This document shows positions 34,414 through 42,986 of a stretch of 64,000 nucleotides of DNA, piece after piece. The position numbers and the translations under genes are program-made. The notes under the pieces were generated by a model. That model was given only the letters and a program-made list of their open reading frames with translations, had not been told where the DNA came from and did not search any database. Position 1 is the first letter of the stretch; each line of letters opens with the position of its first letter. This DNA is from Alphaproteobacteria bacterium (GTDB taxonomy: Bacteria; Pseudomonadota; Alphaproteobacteria; Micropepsales; Micropepsaceae), in the NCBI GenBank assembly GCA_015654635.1, contig JAATGP010000004.1:124001-188000 (forward strand), read 5' to 3'.

Positions 34414-34623
34414 ATGAGCAGCGTAACGGGCTTCGGTTCATCCAGTGTGCAGGCAAGCGCCGCCGCCATCAACGTCAGCACCGTCACCAAGGCGCCAGAG
34501 AAATCCCGCGATGATTATGTGGCGCCCATCGAGACGACAAACATCAGAGCCGCCAAGGCCGATGTCTCCCTCTCGAAAATGACCAGCCCATCGGCGGGGC
34601 AGAACCTCGATATCAGTGCCTGA
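34414..34623 (+). CDS. small hypothetical protein with C-terminal NLDISA
   Basis: A 69-residue protein, rich in Ser, Ala and Val at the start (SSVTGFGSSSVQASAAAINV), polar in the middle, ending GQNLDISA. The ribosome site GGAAGGAAATATC before ATG 34414 is very good, which supports a real gene. The ending resembles that of the small protein at 41122-41385 (STIDIKV). Low sequence complexity and lack of a hydrophobic signal suggest a disordered cytoplasmic or flagellar-export substrate; this is a guess. Confidence 0.55.
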   Translation: MSSVTGFGSSSVQASAAAINVSTVTKAPEKSRDDYVAPIETTNIRAAKADVSLSKMTSPSAGQNLDISA

Positions 34624-34649
34624 AGGGCATCTTTCACGGCTGGACTGCC

Positions 34650-36764
34650 CTACTTCAGGCCAAGCTGACGGGCGAAATAGACCAGCGTCAGGGCGCTCAT
34701 TTCGGCGGCTTGTTTGTGATTGGCCGCAGCGGCGTGACCACCGTCGGTGTTTTCGTAAAACAGCACCTCGTGCCCCTGCTCTTCCATGCGCGCCGCCATC
34801 TTGCGGGCGTGGACCGGGGTGACGCGGTCATCGCTGGTGGCGGTGACGAAAAACACCGGCGGATACTTTTTGTCTTTGCGCACATTCTGATACGGCGCGT
34901 AGGTGCGGATATAGGCCGCCATTTTGGGATCGGCCGGATCGCCATATTCGCCGATCCAAGAGGCGCCCGCGCCAATCTGGGTATAACGGATCATATCGAT
35001 CAGCGGCACCTGACACACCACAGCGCCCAAAAGTTCGGGATGTTGGGTCATCACCGTCGAGACGAGTAGCCCGCCATTGGAACCGCCGACGATGCCGAGT
35101 TGTTTCGGCGTGGTGATGCCGCGTTTGATGAGATCGGCCGCCACCGCGGCAAAATCGTCGAAGGCTTTCTGGCGATTGGTTTTCAGCGCTGCCGTGTGCC
35201 AAGCTGGCCCGAATTCGCCGCCGCCACGGATATTGGCAAGCACATAAACCCCACCTTGGCCGACCCACAGCTTGCCGTAACTGGTGGAATAGGAGGGCGT
35301 GCGCGAAATCTCGAAACCGCCATAACCATTCAGAATGGTGGGCGCCGCGCCTTTAAGATTTTTCGGCCTGACCACGAAATAGGGGATCATCACCCCATCG
35401 GAAGACGGCGCTTCGTATTGTACCGTCTCCATACCTTCGGCGTCGAAACGCGCGGGTAAGGCTTTGATCTCCTGGGGGTGATCGCTGCCATTATCGGTGT
35501 AAAGCGTGGAGGGTTTGAGGAAACTCTCAAAACCCAAGAGCACATCAGGCCCGAAATCATTGGTCGAAATGATGCTGGCGGTGCCGCCGGGCGGTAGAGC
35601 AAGCTTGGTGTCGCTCCATTTTCCGTCGCGAAGCCGGAAGGCGTGCACCGAGCCGATGACATTATCGAGAACGGAGACATAAACGGCATCACGGCCCGCC
35701 GCCACGCCTTCAATGGAAGCGCGCGGACCAGGGGCATATACAATAGTGGCCTGCGGGAACGGATCGCTGCCAAGCGGAGTCGCCGCATAGCTGGCCAGCG
35801 CCTCAAAGGGCACCGAGAAAAGAACACCTTTGGCGATCTTCTGCCCGCTGGGAGTCGTCCAATCGTCGCGCAGTGTAAGCAGAAGCTGCCGTTTCTGCAG
35901 CCCCTGTATCTGGACTGAAAGCGGCAACGGCGCCTTCCACCATTCGCCGTGCATAAGCGGAAAATGATATTCGGCTTCAAAGAAACTAACACCACGGACG
36001 ATAGCGGGCACATGGTGGCCATCGTCGATCAAGGTGAAACCCGAAACCGAGACGTCCGTATCCTTGCCTTCCTTTATTATCTTGGCATCTTCGATCTTCT
36101 CGCCGCGCTTCCAAACCTTGACGATGCGCGGATAGCCCGAAGTGGTCATCGAGCCGGGACCGAAATCGGTGCCGAACAGCACGGTGTCGTCATCCACCAG
36201 CGTGACATCGGATTTGGCTTCTTTGAGGAAAAAGCCGTTTGCCACAAAGGCTTTTGCCGTCAGATCGAATTCGCGCACCACCACGGCGTCGCCGCCGCCG
36301 CGCGACAGGTTGATGAGGCAGCGCTTTTCGCTCGGTGCGCATTGGCTGCCCTTCCACACCCAGTTCTCCTTCTCGTCCGCGGCGAGCTTGTCGAGGTCGA
36401 TCAAGGTTTCCCAGGCGGGGTCCGGCCTCTGGTAATCGCCAACCGTGGTGCGGCGCCAAATGCCTTTGGGATGGGCGGCATCCTGCCAAAAATTATAGAC
36501 ATGGTTGTGGTCGAGGCTGCCATAGGCAATGCGGTCCTGGGCATCGAGCACGCCGAGGAGGAAATCATAGCTCGGCTGGTAGCGCGGATCGGCTTTGAGG
36601 ACACCCAGCGATTTGGCGTTCTGTTCCTTGACCCAATCCAGCGGTTTTTGGCCGTGTACGTCCTCCAGCCAGAGATAGGGATCGTCCATAGGGGTATTCT
36701 CCGATGCCGCAAAGGCCGCCGTGACGGCAAAAAGTCCAATCAATGCAAGGATGAACCGACGCAT
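34650..36764 (-). CDS. secreted prolyl oligopeptidase family serine peptidase (S9)
   Basis: A 704-residue peptidase exported by a signal peptide (RRFILALIGLFAVTAAFAAS). The N-terminal part is a beta-propeller beginning DDPYLWLEDVHGQKPLDWV, the hallmark of the prolyl oligopeptidase group. The C-terminal hydrolase has GGFEISRTPSYS, NIRGGGEFGPAWH, the nucleophile in GIVGGSNGGLLVS, an Asp in ATSDDRVTPVHA and the His in NTDGGHAAAANHKQ. It would cut short peptides after proline in the periplasm. Start ATG 36764 lies 5 bases after GGGGGAG. Confidence 0.93.
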   Translation of the reverse strand: MRRFILALIGLFAVTAAFAASENTPMDDPYLWLEDVHGQKPLDWVKEQNAKSLGVLKADPRYQPSYDFLLGVLDAQDRIAYGSLDHNHVYNFWQDAAHPKGIWRRTTVGDYQRPDPAWETLIDLDKLAADEKENWVWKGSQCAPSEKRCLINLSRGGGDAVVVREFDLTAKAFVANGFFLKEAKSDVTLVDDDTVLFGTDFGPGSMTTSGYPRIVKVWKRGEKIEDAKIIKEGKDTDVSVSGFTLIDDGHHVPAIVRGVSFFEAEYHFPLMHGEWWKAPLPLSVQIQGLQKRQLLLTLRDDWTTPSGQKIAKGVLFSVPFEALASYAATPLGSDPFPQATIVYAPGPRASIEGVAAGRDAVYVSVLDNVIGSVHAFRLRDGKWSDTKLALPPGGTASIISTNDFGPDVLLGFESFLKPSTLYTDNGSDHPQEIKALPARFDAEGMETVQYEAPSSDGVMIPYFVVRPKNLKGAAPTILNGYGGFEISRTPSYSTSYGKLWVGQGGVYVLANIRGGGEFGPAWHTAALKTNRQKAFDDFAAVAADLIKRGITTPKQLGIVGGSNGGLLVSTVMTQHPELLGAVVCQVPLIDMIRYTQIGAGASWIGEYGDPADPKMAAYIRTYAPYQNVRKDKKYPPVFFVTATSDDRVTPVHARKMAARMEEQGHEVLFYENTDGGHAAAANHKQAAEMSALTLVYFARQLGLK

Positions 36765-36854
36765 ATCGCTCCCCCAAAGCGCAAAACGGGGCGAGGTTGC
36801 GCGCGGGGCAGACCCCCGGTCAACCCGGTACTGGTGGGAGCGGGCGCCAACGCT

Positions 36855-36860
36855 TATATA
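36855..36860 (+). promoter_or_regulatory. -10 element placing the dapF start at the mRNA 5' end
   Basis: TATATA ends 6 bases before the dapF ATG (36867), with no ribosome site in between. Transcription starting about 7 bases after this element would begin at or next to the A of the ATG. No strong -35 is seen. Confidence 0.4.
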
Positions 36861-36866
36861 GCCCCT

Positions 36867-37679
36867 ATGATCCCGTTCTTGAAAATGCATGGCCTGGGCA
36901 ACGACTTCGCCGTCTTCGACGCGCGCAAACAGGCGCTGGTGATTGACGCTGCGGGGGCTAAGCAGCTTTGCGACCGCCGCCGCGGCATCGGTTGCGATCA
37001 GCTGATCGTGATCGAGGCCAGTGGCAATGCCGACGCCTTCATGCGTATCCGCAACGCCGATGGCGATGAAGTCGAGACCTGTGGCAATGCCGCGCGCTGT
37101 GTCGCCCGTCTGCTGCTGGACGAAAGCGGCAAGACCAGCGTGACGTTGATGACGCTGGCCGGCCCCCTTTATTGCACCGATGCCGGCGGCGGCGCGGTGA
37201 CCGTGGATATGGGGGCTCCCGAATTTGGCTGGCAGGCCATCCCGCTGGCCGAGAAAGTCGATACCAATCGCTTTACGCTGCAGGTTGAGGGCGAAGATCT
37301 CGTGGCCGCTGCCGCTTCGATGGGCAATCCCCATTGCATTCTGTTTGTGGAGGATGCCGACAAGGCGCCCGTTGCCACGCTGGGGCCGCGGATTGAAACC
37401 CACAAGCTATTTCCCCGGCGCACCAATGTGGAATTCGTCAGTGTGCGCGACCGCGGGCATTTGCGCATGCGGGTATGGGAACGCGGTGCCGGGATCACCC
37501 AGGCTTGCGGCTCGGGCACCTGTGCGGTGGCTGCCGCTGCGCAGCGCCGCGGGCTGATCGATGACAAGGTAGAAGTCGAACTCGACGGCGGCATCTTGCA
37601 CATCGAGCTGAAGGACGGCCATGTTTTCATGACCGGTCCGGTGGCGCTGGTCTATCACGGCGAAGTCGCCGTCGCATGA
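36867..37679 (+). CDS. dapF: diaminopimelate epimerase
   Basis: Converts LL- to meso-diaminopimelate for lysine and peptidoglycan. The 270-residue product starts FLKMHGLGNDFAVFD and has both catalytic cysteines, Cys72 in VETCGNAARC and Cys214 in TQACGSGTC, plus SMGNPHCILFV and RTNVEFV. It overlaps mtaB by four bases (ATGA). The mRNA may be leaderless. This dapF-mtaB-ftsY-yciB order is typical of Alphaproteobacteria, all four genes overlapping by four bases. Confidence 0.96.
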   Translation: MIPFLKMHGLGNDFAVFDARKQALVIDAAGAKQLCDRRRGIGCDQLIVIEASGNADAFMRIRNADGDEVETCGNAARCVARLLLDESGKTSVTLMTLAGPLYCTDAGGGAVTVDMGAPEFGWQAIPLAEKVDTNRFTLQVEGEDLVAAAASMGNPHCILFVEDADKAPVATLGPRIETHKLFPRRTNVEFVSVRDRGHLRMRVWERGAGITQACGSGTCAVAAAAQRRGLIDDKVEVELDGGILHIELKDGHVFMTGPVALVYHGEVAVA

Positions 37680-38923
37680 GTGTCGATATCGTCACCTTTG
37701 GTTGCCGGCTCAATGCTTATGAATCCGAGGCGATAAGGACCCGCACCGAGGGCCTCGAAAACACCATTGTGGTCAACACCTGCGCGGTGACGGCCGAAGC
37801 AGTGCGCCAATCGCGCCAGCAGATCCGCAAGCTGCGCCGCGAGCGCCCCGGTGCGCGCATCATCGTCACCGGCTGCGCGGCCCAGACCGAACCCGACACC
37901 TATGCCAAGATGCCGGAAGTCGATGTCGTGCTCGGCAACGGCGAAAAATTCGACGCCAAGAACTATGCCTTCGGCATCAATGAGCGCGTGCGCGTCAATG
38001 ACATCATGAGCCTGAAAGAGACAGCGGCACAATTTGTGGAATGTTTCGAGGGCCGCGCCCGCGCCTTTCTGCAGGTGCAAAACGGCTGCGATCATCGCTG
38101 CACCTTTTGCATCATCCCTTTTGGCCGCGGCAATTCCCGCAGCGTCGGCATGGGCGAAGTGGTGGAAGAAGCCCGCCGCCTCGCCGCCAACGGCTATGGC
38201 GAGATCGTGCTGACCGGCGTCGATTTGACCAGCTATGGCGCCGATCTGCCCGGCCAGCCCACGCTGGGCGCCTTGGTGCGTAAGATTTTGAAGCTGGTGC
38301 CAGAGTTGAAGCGCTTGCGCCTCTCCTCGCTCGATTCCATCGAAGCCGATGACGCTTTGATGGCCGCCATCGCCGAGGAGGAGCGGCTGATGCCGCATTT
38401 CCATCTTTCGGCGCAATCGGGTGACGATATGATCCTGAAGCGGATGAAACGCCGCCATAGCCGCGCCGATACCATACGCTTTTGTGACGAGGTTCGGCGG
38501 CTGCGGCCCGAGGCGGTATTCGGGGCCGATCTGATTGCCGGCTTCCCCACCGAGACCGACGCGATGTTCGCCAATACCCTGCGCCTCGTCGATGAGGCTG
38601 GGCTGTCGCTGTTGCATGTCTTTCCCTTTTCGGCGCGCAAAGGCACGCCCGCCGCGCGCATGCCCCAGGTGGAGAAAGCCGTGGGCCGGGAGCGGGCCGC
38701 CCGCCTCAGAACCAAAGGCGCCGAAAGGCTGTCGAAACTCTATGCCAGCCAGATCGGCCGCGAAGAGACGCTGCTGGTTGAAAAGCCCGCCCAAGAGGGC
38801 CAGCCGGGACTTGGCCGCACGCCCGGCTTTATTCCGGTTGCATTTGGCGGCGGGACGGGTGACTTCCTCCGCGTACGTATTACGGGTTTCACACCATCGC
38901 ATCTCACAGGAGAGAGTCTTTGA
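37676..38923 (+). CDS. mtaB: tRNA (t6A37-C2) methylthiotransferase MtaB
   Basis: A radical-SAM enzyme that adds a methylthio group to t6A37 of ANN-decoding tRNAs. The 415-residue product has the N-terminal UPF0004 domain with its three cluster cysteines (Cys10 in FGCRLN, Cys36 in NTCAVT, Cys67 in TGCAAQ) and the radical-SAM triad Cys138-x3-Cys142-x2-Cys145 (CDHRCTFC), then IVLTGVDLTSYG, HFHLSAQSGDD and ADLIAGFPTET. A TRAM-like tail follows. ATGA overlap with dapF and TTGA overlap with ftsY imply one transcript. Confidence 0.95.
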   Translation: MSVDIVTFGCRLNAYESEAIRTRTEGLENTIVVNTCAVTAEAVRQSRQQIRKLRRERPGARIIVTGCAAQTEPDTYAKMPEVDVVLGNGEKFDAKNYAFGINERVRVNDIMSLKETAAQFVECFEGRARAFLQVQNGCDHRCTFCIIPFGRGNSRSVGMGEVVEEARRLAANGYGEIVLTGVDLTSYGADLPGQPTLGALVRKILKLVPELKRLRLSSLDSIEADDALMAAIAEEERLMPHFHLSAQSGDDMILKRMKRRHSRADTIRFCDEVRRLRPEAVFGADLIAGFPTETDAMFANTLRLVDEAGLSLLHVFPFSARKGTPAARMPQVEKAVGRERAARLRTKGAERLSKLYASQIGREETLLVEKPAQEGQPGLGRTPGFIPVAFGGGTGDFLRVRITGFTPSHLTGESL

Positions 38924-39858
38924 TCCGGCAATTCGGCGAAGCGCCACCGCCGCTGACCTTTTTCGAGAAGCTGAAGGCTGGTCTTGCCAAAAGCGCGGGA
39001 GCCATCGGGCTCGAGGCGCTGGTCAAGAAAAAACTCGACGCGGTGTCGCTGGCGGAACTCGAAGAAGCGCTGATCCGCGCCGATCTGGGCGCGGCACAGG
39101 CCAAAGCCATCACGCGGGCCATCGGCGACGGGCGCTACGACAGCAATGTTTCCACTTTCGACCTTCGCCAAGTGCTGGCGGCGGAAATTGCCAAGATCTT
39201 GCGGCCGGTGGCACAGCCGCTGGCGATCGATCCCGCACGCAAGCCTTTCGTCATCCTGGTGGCGGGCGTCAACGGCACCGGCAAGACCACCACCATTGGC
39301 AAGATCGCCGCCAAACTGTCGCGCGAAGGTCATAAAGTGGTGCTGGCCGCAGGCGATACCTTTCGCGCCGCCGCCATTGAGCAGCTGCAGGTCTGGGGCC
39401 AGCGCGCCAATGCCGAGGTGATTTCGCGCGAAGCAGGCAGCGATGCGGCGGGCCTTTGCTTTGATGCTTATACGCGCGCGCGCCAAAGCGGCGCCGATGT
39501 GCTGCTGATCGACACGGCGGGACGCTTGCAGAACAAAGCTGGGCTGATGGCGGAACTCGAAAAAATCGCCCGCGTGCTGAAGAAACAGGATGCCGACGCG
39601 CCACACGCCACGCTTTTGGTTCTTGACGCTACGACGGGCCAAAATGCCCTTAGCCAGGTGCAAGCCTTTGCCGCGGCTGTGCCTTTGACCGGGCTTGTCA
39701 TGACCAAGCTGGACGGCACCGCCAAAGGCGGCATTCTGGTTGCACTGGCCGCGAAATTCGGCCTGGCTGTGCATTTCATCGGGATTGGCGAACGCGAAGA
39801 GGATTTGCAGCCTTTTGATGCGGATAGCTTTGCCAAAGCACTGACGGGGGCGGCATGA
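38920..39858 (+). CDS. ftsY: signal recognition particle receptor FtsY
   Basis: The SRP receptor GTPase at the inner membrane, partner of Ffh encoded in this window. The 312-residue protein lacks the long acidic A domain of E. coli FtsY. The NG domain has G1 GVNGTGKTTT, AGDTFRAAAIEQL, G3 DTAGRLQN, G4 TKLDGTAKGG, and FIGIGEREEDLQPF at the end. Start is TTG 38920 with AGGAGAG 6-7 bases before it, overlapping the mtaB stop (TTGA). A good family match. Confidence 0.96.
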   Translation: MIRQFGEAPPPLTFFEKLKAGLAKSAGAIGLEALVKKKLDAVSLAELEEALIRADLGAAQAKAITRAIGDGRYDSNVSTFDLRQVLAAEIAKILRPVAQPLAIDPARKPFVILVAGVNGTGKTTTIGKIAAKLSREGHKVVLAAGDTFRAAAIEQLQVWGQRANAEVISREAGSDAAGLCFDAYTRARQSGADVLLIDTAGRLQNKAGLMAELEKIARVLKKQDADAPHATLLVLDATTGQNALSQVQAFAAAVPLTGLVMTKLDGTAKGGILVALAAKFGLAVHFIGIGEREEDLQPFDADSFAKALTGAA

Positions 39859-40406
39859 ATCCGCAATTGAGACGCAGCCTGTTGGACTTTGGCCCACTGC
39901 TGCTGTTTTTCATCGCATACAGACTATTCGACCTCTTTGTCGCAACCGGAACCATCATGGTGACGGCGGTGGCCGCCGTCGTGGTGGGCTATGTGCTGGA
40001 TCGTAAGCTGCACCCGCTTCCCCTAGTGACCGCTATCATCGTGGTAATCTTCGGCGGGCTCACGCTTTATCTGAACGACAAAATGTTCATCAAAATAAAG
40101 CCGACTATGATCTATGGGCTGTTCGCGGTGGTGCTGCTGGGCGGCTTATGGTTCAAACGGCCGTTTATAAAGACCATTTTTGGCACCGCGCTGGAGCTTG
40201 ACGAAAAAAGCTGGCGTAGCCTGACCATACGCTTTGCCGGTTTTTTCGGCGGAATGGCCATTCTCAACGAATTGATCTGGCGTCACTTTTCCGAGAAAGC
40301 CTGGGTCAATTTTCACGTCTTTGGGGCCGTTGCATTGACCATCCTATTTTGCGTCAGCCAAGTTCCCTTTCTGATGAAACATCAAATCGAGAAAGAGAAC
40401 GAATAA
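39855..40406 (+). CDS. yciB: inner membrane septation protein A family (YciB/IspZ)
   Basis: A 183-residue membrane protein with five or six helices. Characteristic segments are LLDFGPLLLFFIAYRL, TAIIVVIFGGLTLYLNDKMFIKIKPTMIYGLFAVVLLGG and NELIWRHFSEKAWVNFHVFG. YciB influences septation and envelope integrity, by interaction with division and wall-elongation proteins. It overlaps ftsY by four bases (ATGA) and is the last gene of this operon; the following 202 bases include a possible promoter for another unit (TTGCAA 40436, TATAGA 40458). Confidence 0.93.
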   Translation: MNPQLRRSLLDFGPLLLFFIAYRLFDLFVATGTIMVTAVAAVVVGYVLDRKLHPLPLVTAIIVVIFGGLTLYLNDKMFIKIKPTMIYGLFAVVLLGGLWFKRPFIKTIFGTALELDEKSWRSLTIRFAGFFGGMAILNELIWRHFSEKAWVNFHVFGAVALTILFCVSQVPFLMKHQIEKENE

Positions 40407-40608
40407 GGGCGGCACAAAAAGCGGGACTGTTTCCGTTGCAACCTCGTGCCCGTTCAATATAGAGAGTTGTCGGCAGCCCGATGCTTGGCTATTGTTTAAC
40501 GCACACGCATGCCAACGGCTTCGGTGACAGGCAATTTTGCATCGCATGAATTGGCCGTGCAGGCACCTAAATGGTTCGCAGACGGATATTGGGGCGGGGG
40601 ATTGACGG

Positions 40609-41115
40609 ATGAAGGCGCAGCGCAAAGGCAACGGGGGCTTTGAACTTGCGGAAGCTCCATCCCATCTGATCAAGCGTTGCCAGCAGTATTTCGGCGATCT
40701 TTATGCGCGCGAAGCGGGCGCTTGCGAACTCACCAAACAGCAATTCACGGTGCTCGCGGCGCTGGAGAACAACGAAGGCGTCAGCCAGACTGCACTGGTC
40801 GAGATGACCGGCATTGATCGCTCGACGCTGGCTGAGATGGTGCGCCGCATGCTCGAACGCGGCCTGCTCTCGCGCGAGCGTACGGAGAAGGACGCACGCG
40901 CCAACGCTGTCGCCATCACCACCAATGGTCGCAAGGCGCTGCGCGTGGCGCGCTCGGCGGCCGATCGTGCGGAGAAGGCGCTGCTCGCCCCCTTGGCACC
41001 CGGCGAGCGTGCGAAGTTCATCAAAGCTTTGGCGGCCATCGCCACGGCGGGTGAGCAGTTTCAGAGCAATGGTTCCGTCAAGCCCCGCGCCAAGACGCGC
41101 AAGCGCCGCAGCTAG
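40609..41115 (+). CDS. MarR family transcriptional regulator
   Basis: A 168-residue winged-helix regulator. The DNA-binding part reads LTKQQFTVLAALENNEGVSQTALVEMTGIDRSTLAEMVRRMLERGLLSRERTEKDARANAVAITTNGRKAL: recognition helix and wing (DxRxxxVxxT) are intact. MarR proteins sense small molecules, often phenolic. A basic tail (KPRAKTRKRRS) is unusual. Upstream, an imperfect palindrome (AATT arms near 40532-40553, around GCATCGCATG) might be its operator. No obvious target gene adjoins; its 3' end nearly touches a convergent small gene. Confidence 0.87.
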   Translation: MKAQRKGNGGFELAEAPSHLIKRCQQYFGDLYAREAGACELTKQQFTVLAALENNEGVSQTALVEMTGIDRSTLAEMVRRMLERGLLSRERTEKDARANAVAITTNGRKALRVARSAADRAEKALLAPLAPGERAKFIKALAAIATAGEQFQSNGSVKPRAKTRKRRS

Positions 41116-41121
41116 AACGCT

Positions 41122-41385
41122 TCAAACCTTGATATCGATGGTCGAGCCTGGGCGCTGGTAAGCGCCGCGCGGACTTGCTGCCGGAGCTGCTCCCGAAGCC
41201 ATTCTCGCAGCCGCTGGCGCCGGAGCGGAAGGTGCAGCCGTCATCGATTGTACCGGTGCGGCCGCGGTTTTCTTGAACAGCAGCGGCGAAAATTCTGCCG
41301 GGGGCGCGTCGCTTTTGATTGTAGAAGTTTTGGGCCCGGCAAGTGCCGATTGAGAAGCCAGAAGAGTCGCAGCGCTGATATTCAT
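41122..41385 (-). CDS. small hypothetical protein ending STIDIKV
   Basis: An 87-residue protein beginning MNISAATLLASQSALAGPK and ending GSTIDIKV, with an Ala/Pro-rich disordered middle. Short proteins of this style occur in alphaproteobacterial genomes near flagellar genes, but I know no function. It resembles the 69-residue protein at 34414-34623 in its hydrophilic centre and D-I ending. It is convergent with marR, six bases apart. Confidence 0.55.
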   Translation of the reverse strand: MNISAATLLASQSALAGPKTSTIKSDAPPAEFSPLLFKKTAAAPVQSMTAAPSAPAPAAARMASGAAPAASPRGAYQRPGSTIDIKV

Positions 41386-41444
41386 GCGCCAAAGATTTCA
41401 GATATTGGTTTCCCAATGCTTACATGCGCCTGCCGCACGATCCT

Positions 41445-42110
41445 TCACGTCGCCAGATTGAGGCGAACCGCGGCGGCTGCGGCAAAGGGCGACAGCGCCA
41501 GCGACAACAGCGAAAAGGCCGAGAGCAACAGAAGGGCACCGCTCGCCTGGCCGTTCAAGGCATCCAGAACCGCGCCGCTGCCGAAGATCACGGCGGGCGC
41601 TGCCAGCGGCAGCACGATCAGGGGCAGGATCAAGCCGCCTCTGCGGATGGAGAGGGTGAGCGCGGCGCCGATGGCCCCGATAGCGCTGATGGCTGGCGTG
41701 CCGATCGCCAGCGATAGCATCAAGGCGCCGGTGGCTACCATGGGCAAGCCGTACAGCACCGCCATTAAGGCGGCGAGGAAGGTGAGCGGCAGACCGGTGG
41801 CCAGCCAATGGGCGAAGAGTTTGGCGAGCGCCACGCCCTCTAAGCTCAAAGGCGACAGGGCGATGAGATCGAGGCTGCCATCCTCGAAATCGGCCTGGAA
41901 CAAGCGGTCGAGTGCCAGAAGCGCGGCCAGCACTGCCGACACCCAGAGCACGCCGCCCGCAATGCGCGCCAGCAGCTTCAGATCCGGACCGATGCCAAGC
42001 GGCACCAGCGTCACCACCGCCGCGAAAAAGGCGAGCGCCAGGGCCGCGCCCCCGCCCGCCCGGAAGGCCAGCCGCAAATCACGCTGCAAAAGAGCGAGGA
42101 AGCCGTTCAT
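41445..42110 (-). CDS. ccmB: heme exporter protein CcmB
   Basis: The membrane subunit of the CcmABC complex that frees holo-CcmE for cytochrome c maturation. The 221-residue product has six helices and the family patterns LLQRDLRLAFRAGGGAALALAFFAAVVTLVPLGIGPD, DRLFQADFEDGSLDLIALSPL, GTPAISAIGAIGAALTLSIRRGGLILPLIVLPLAAP. The start ATG 42110 overlaps the ccmA stop (ATGA). ccmC, which normally follows, is not downstream here; instead a small gene and marR follow. Confidence 0.93.
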   Translation of the reverse strand: MNGFLALLQRDLRLAFRAGGGAALALAFFAAVVTLVPLGIGPDLKLLARIAGGVLWVSAVLAALLALDRLFQADFEDGSLDLIALSPLSLEGVALAKLFAHWLATGLPLTFLAALMAVLYGLPMVATGALMLSLAIGTPAISAIGAIGAALTLSIRRGGLILPLIVLPLAAPAVIFGSGAVLDALNGQASGALLLLSAFSLLSLALSPFAAAAAVRLNLAT

Positions 42111-42745
42111 GCCACCATCGCTTTGCGGCCTAGAGTGATAGATTGGCAAGCCACGCCCAGCGGCTCATGGGTGGCGGCCATCACAATCCCGCCCGCCGCG
42201 GCGTGCGAGGCGATGGCCTCTGCCGCTTGCCCCCTGCCCGCTTCATCAAGAGCAGAGAGCGGCTCGTCGAGCAGCCATAGGGGGCGCGCCGACAGCACCA
42301 GCCGGGCAAAGGCAAGCCGCCGCCGCTGCCCTGCCGACAGCAGCTGGCCTGGGGCGTCTGCCAACGCGGCAAGACCAAAGCGCGCCAGAACGTGCTGGAC
42401 GGTTGGCCCATCGGTGCTGGCGCTGCGATAGAGCTTTGCCCAGAACGCCGCTTGCTCCGCGACGGTAAGCTGGGGCTTGATGCCATCGTGATGGCCGAGC
42501 CAGCCAATCCGGCTGCCGCGCTCTTCGCCATCGCTGAAAACGGCCCCCTCCCGCTCCAGCGTGATGGTGCCCGAGGCGGGCGGTAGAAAGCCGGCGATGG
42601 CCCTAAGCAGCGAGGTCTTGCCGGCGCCATTGGGCCCTTCCAGCGACAATACGGCGCCAGCCTCAAGCCGCAGGGACAGCCCGGAAAAGAGCAGCCGCCC
42701 ACCCCGGATCAGGCAGAGATTGTCGAGCATAAGGGTTGTGGTCAT
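42107..42745 (-). CDS. ccmA: heme exporter ATP-binding protein CcmA
   Basis: ABC ATPase of the cytochrome c maturation system (212 residues). Walker A GPNGAGKTS, signature LSAGQRRRLAFARLVLS, Walker B LWLLDEPLSALDEAG, and the switch His in AATHEPL are all present. The ATG 42745 follows AAGGA; an in-frame GTG at 42802 is less likely. It diverges from phaR, and is translationally coupled to ccmB. Confidence 0.94.
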   Translation of the reverse strand: MTTTLMLDNLCLIRGGRLLFSGLSLRLEAGAVLSLEGPNGAGKTSLLRAIAGFLPPASGTITLEREGAVFSDGEERGSRIGWLGHHDGIKPQLTVAEQAAFWAKLYRSASTDGPTVQHVLARFGLAALADAPGQLLSAGQRRRLAFARLVLSARPLWLLDEPLSALDEAGRGQAAEAIASHAAAGGIVMAATHEPLGVACQSITLGRKAMVA

Positions 42746-42986
42746 CGGAATCCTTGACGAATTTGTAGCCTGATCCGCCCTTTCTGCCCACCCCCGCTGC
42801 ACCGCCGTGAAATATACTGCGGGTGCGAGGTAACTTGCGGTAATAATAATTATGAGGCAATCTCAGCCACTTACCTGACGATTTGCGGAGCCGCTCATTT
42901 CGCACCTGCGCAAAGGGTCTGGACAGGAGGCCAAAGACAGGTTTGGCTTGGGGACAGATGCAAATGCCCGGCAAGAGGCAGCTTCA

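Noticed and set aside
35949..36866. In-frame extension of dapF far upstream, opposite the prolyl oligopeptidase
   Set aside because: Antisense of a clear peptidase gene; dapF homology begins exactly at ATG 36867.
40407..40608. Possible sRNA from the promoter-like TTGCAA/TATAGA at 40436-40463
   Set aside because: No terminator or stable fold follows before marR; it may only be a long marR leader.
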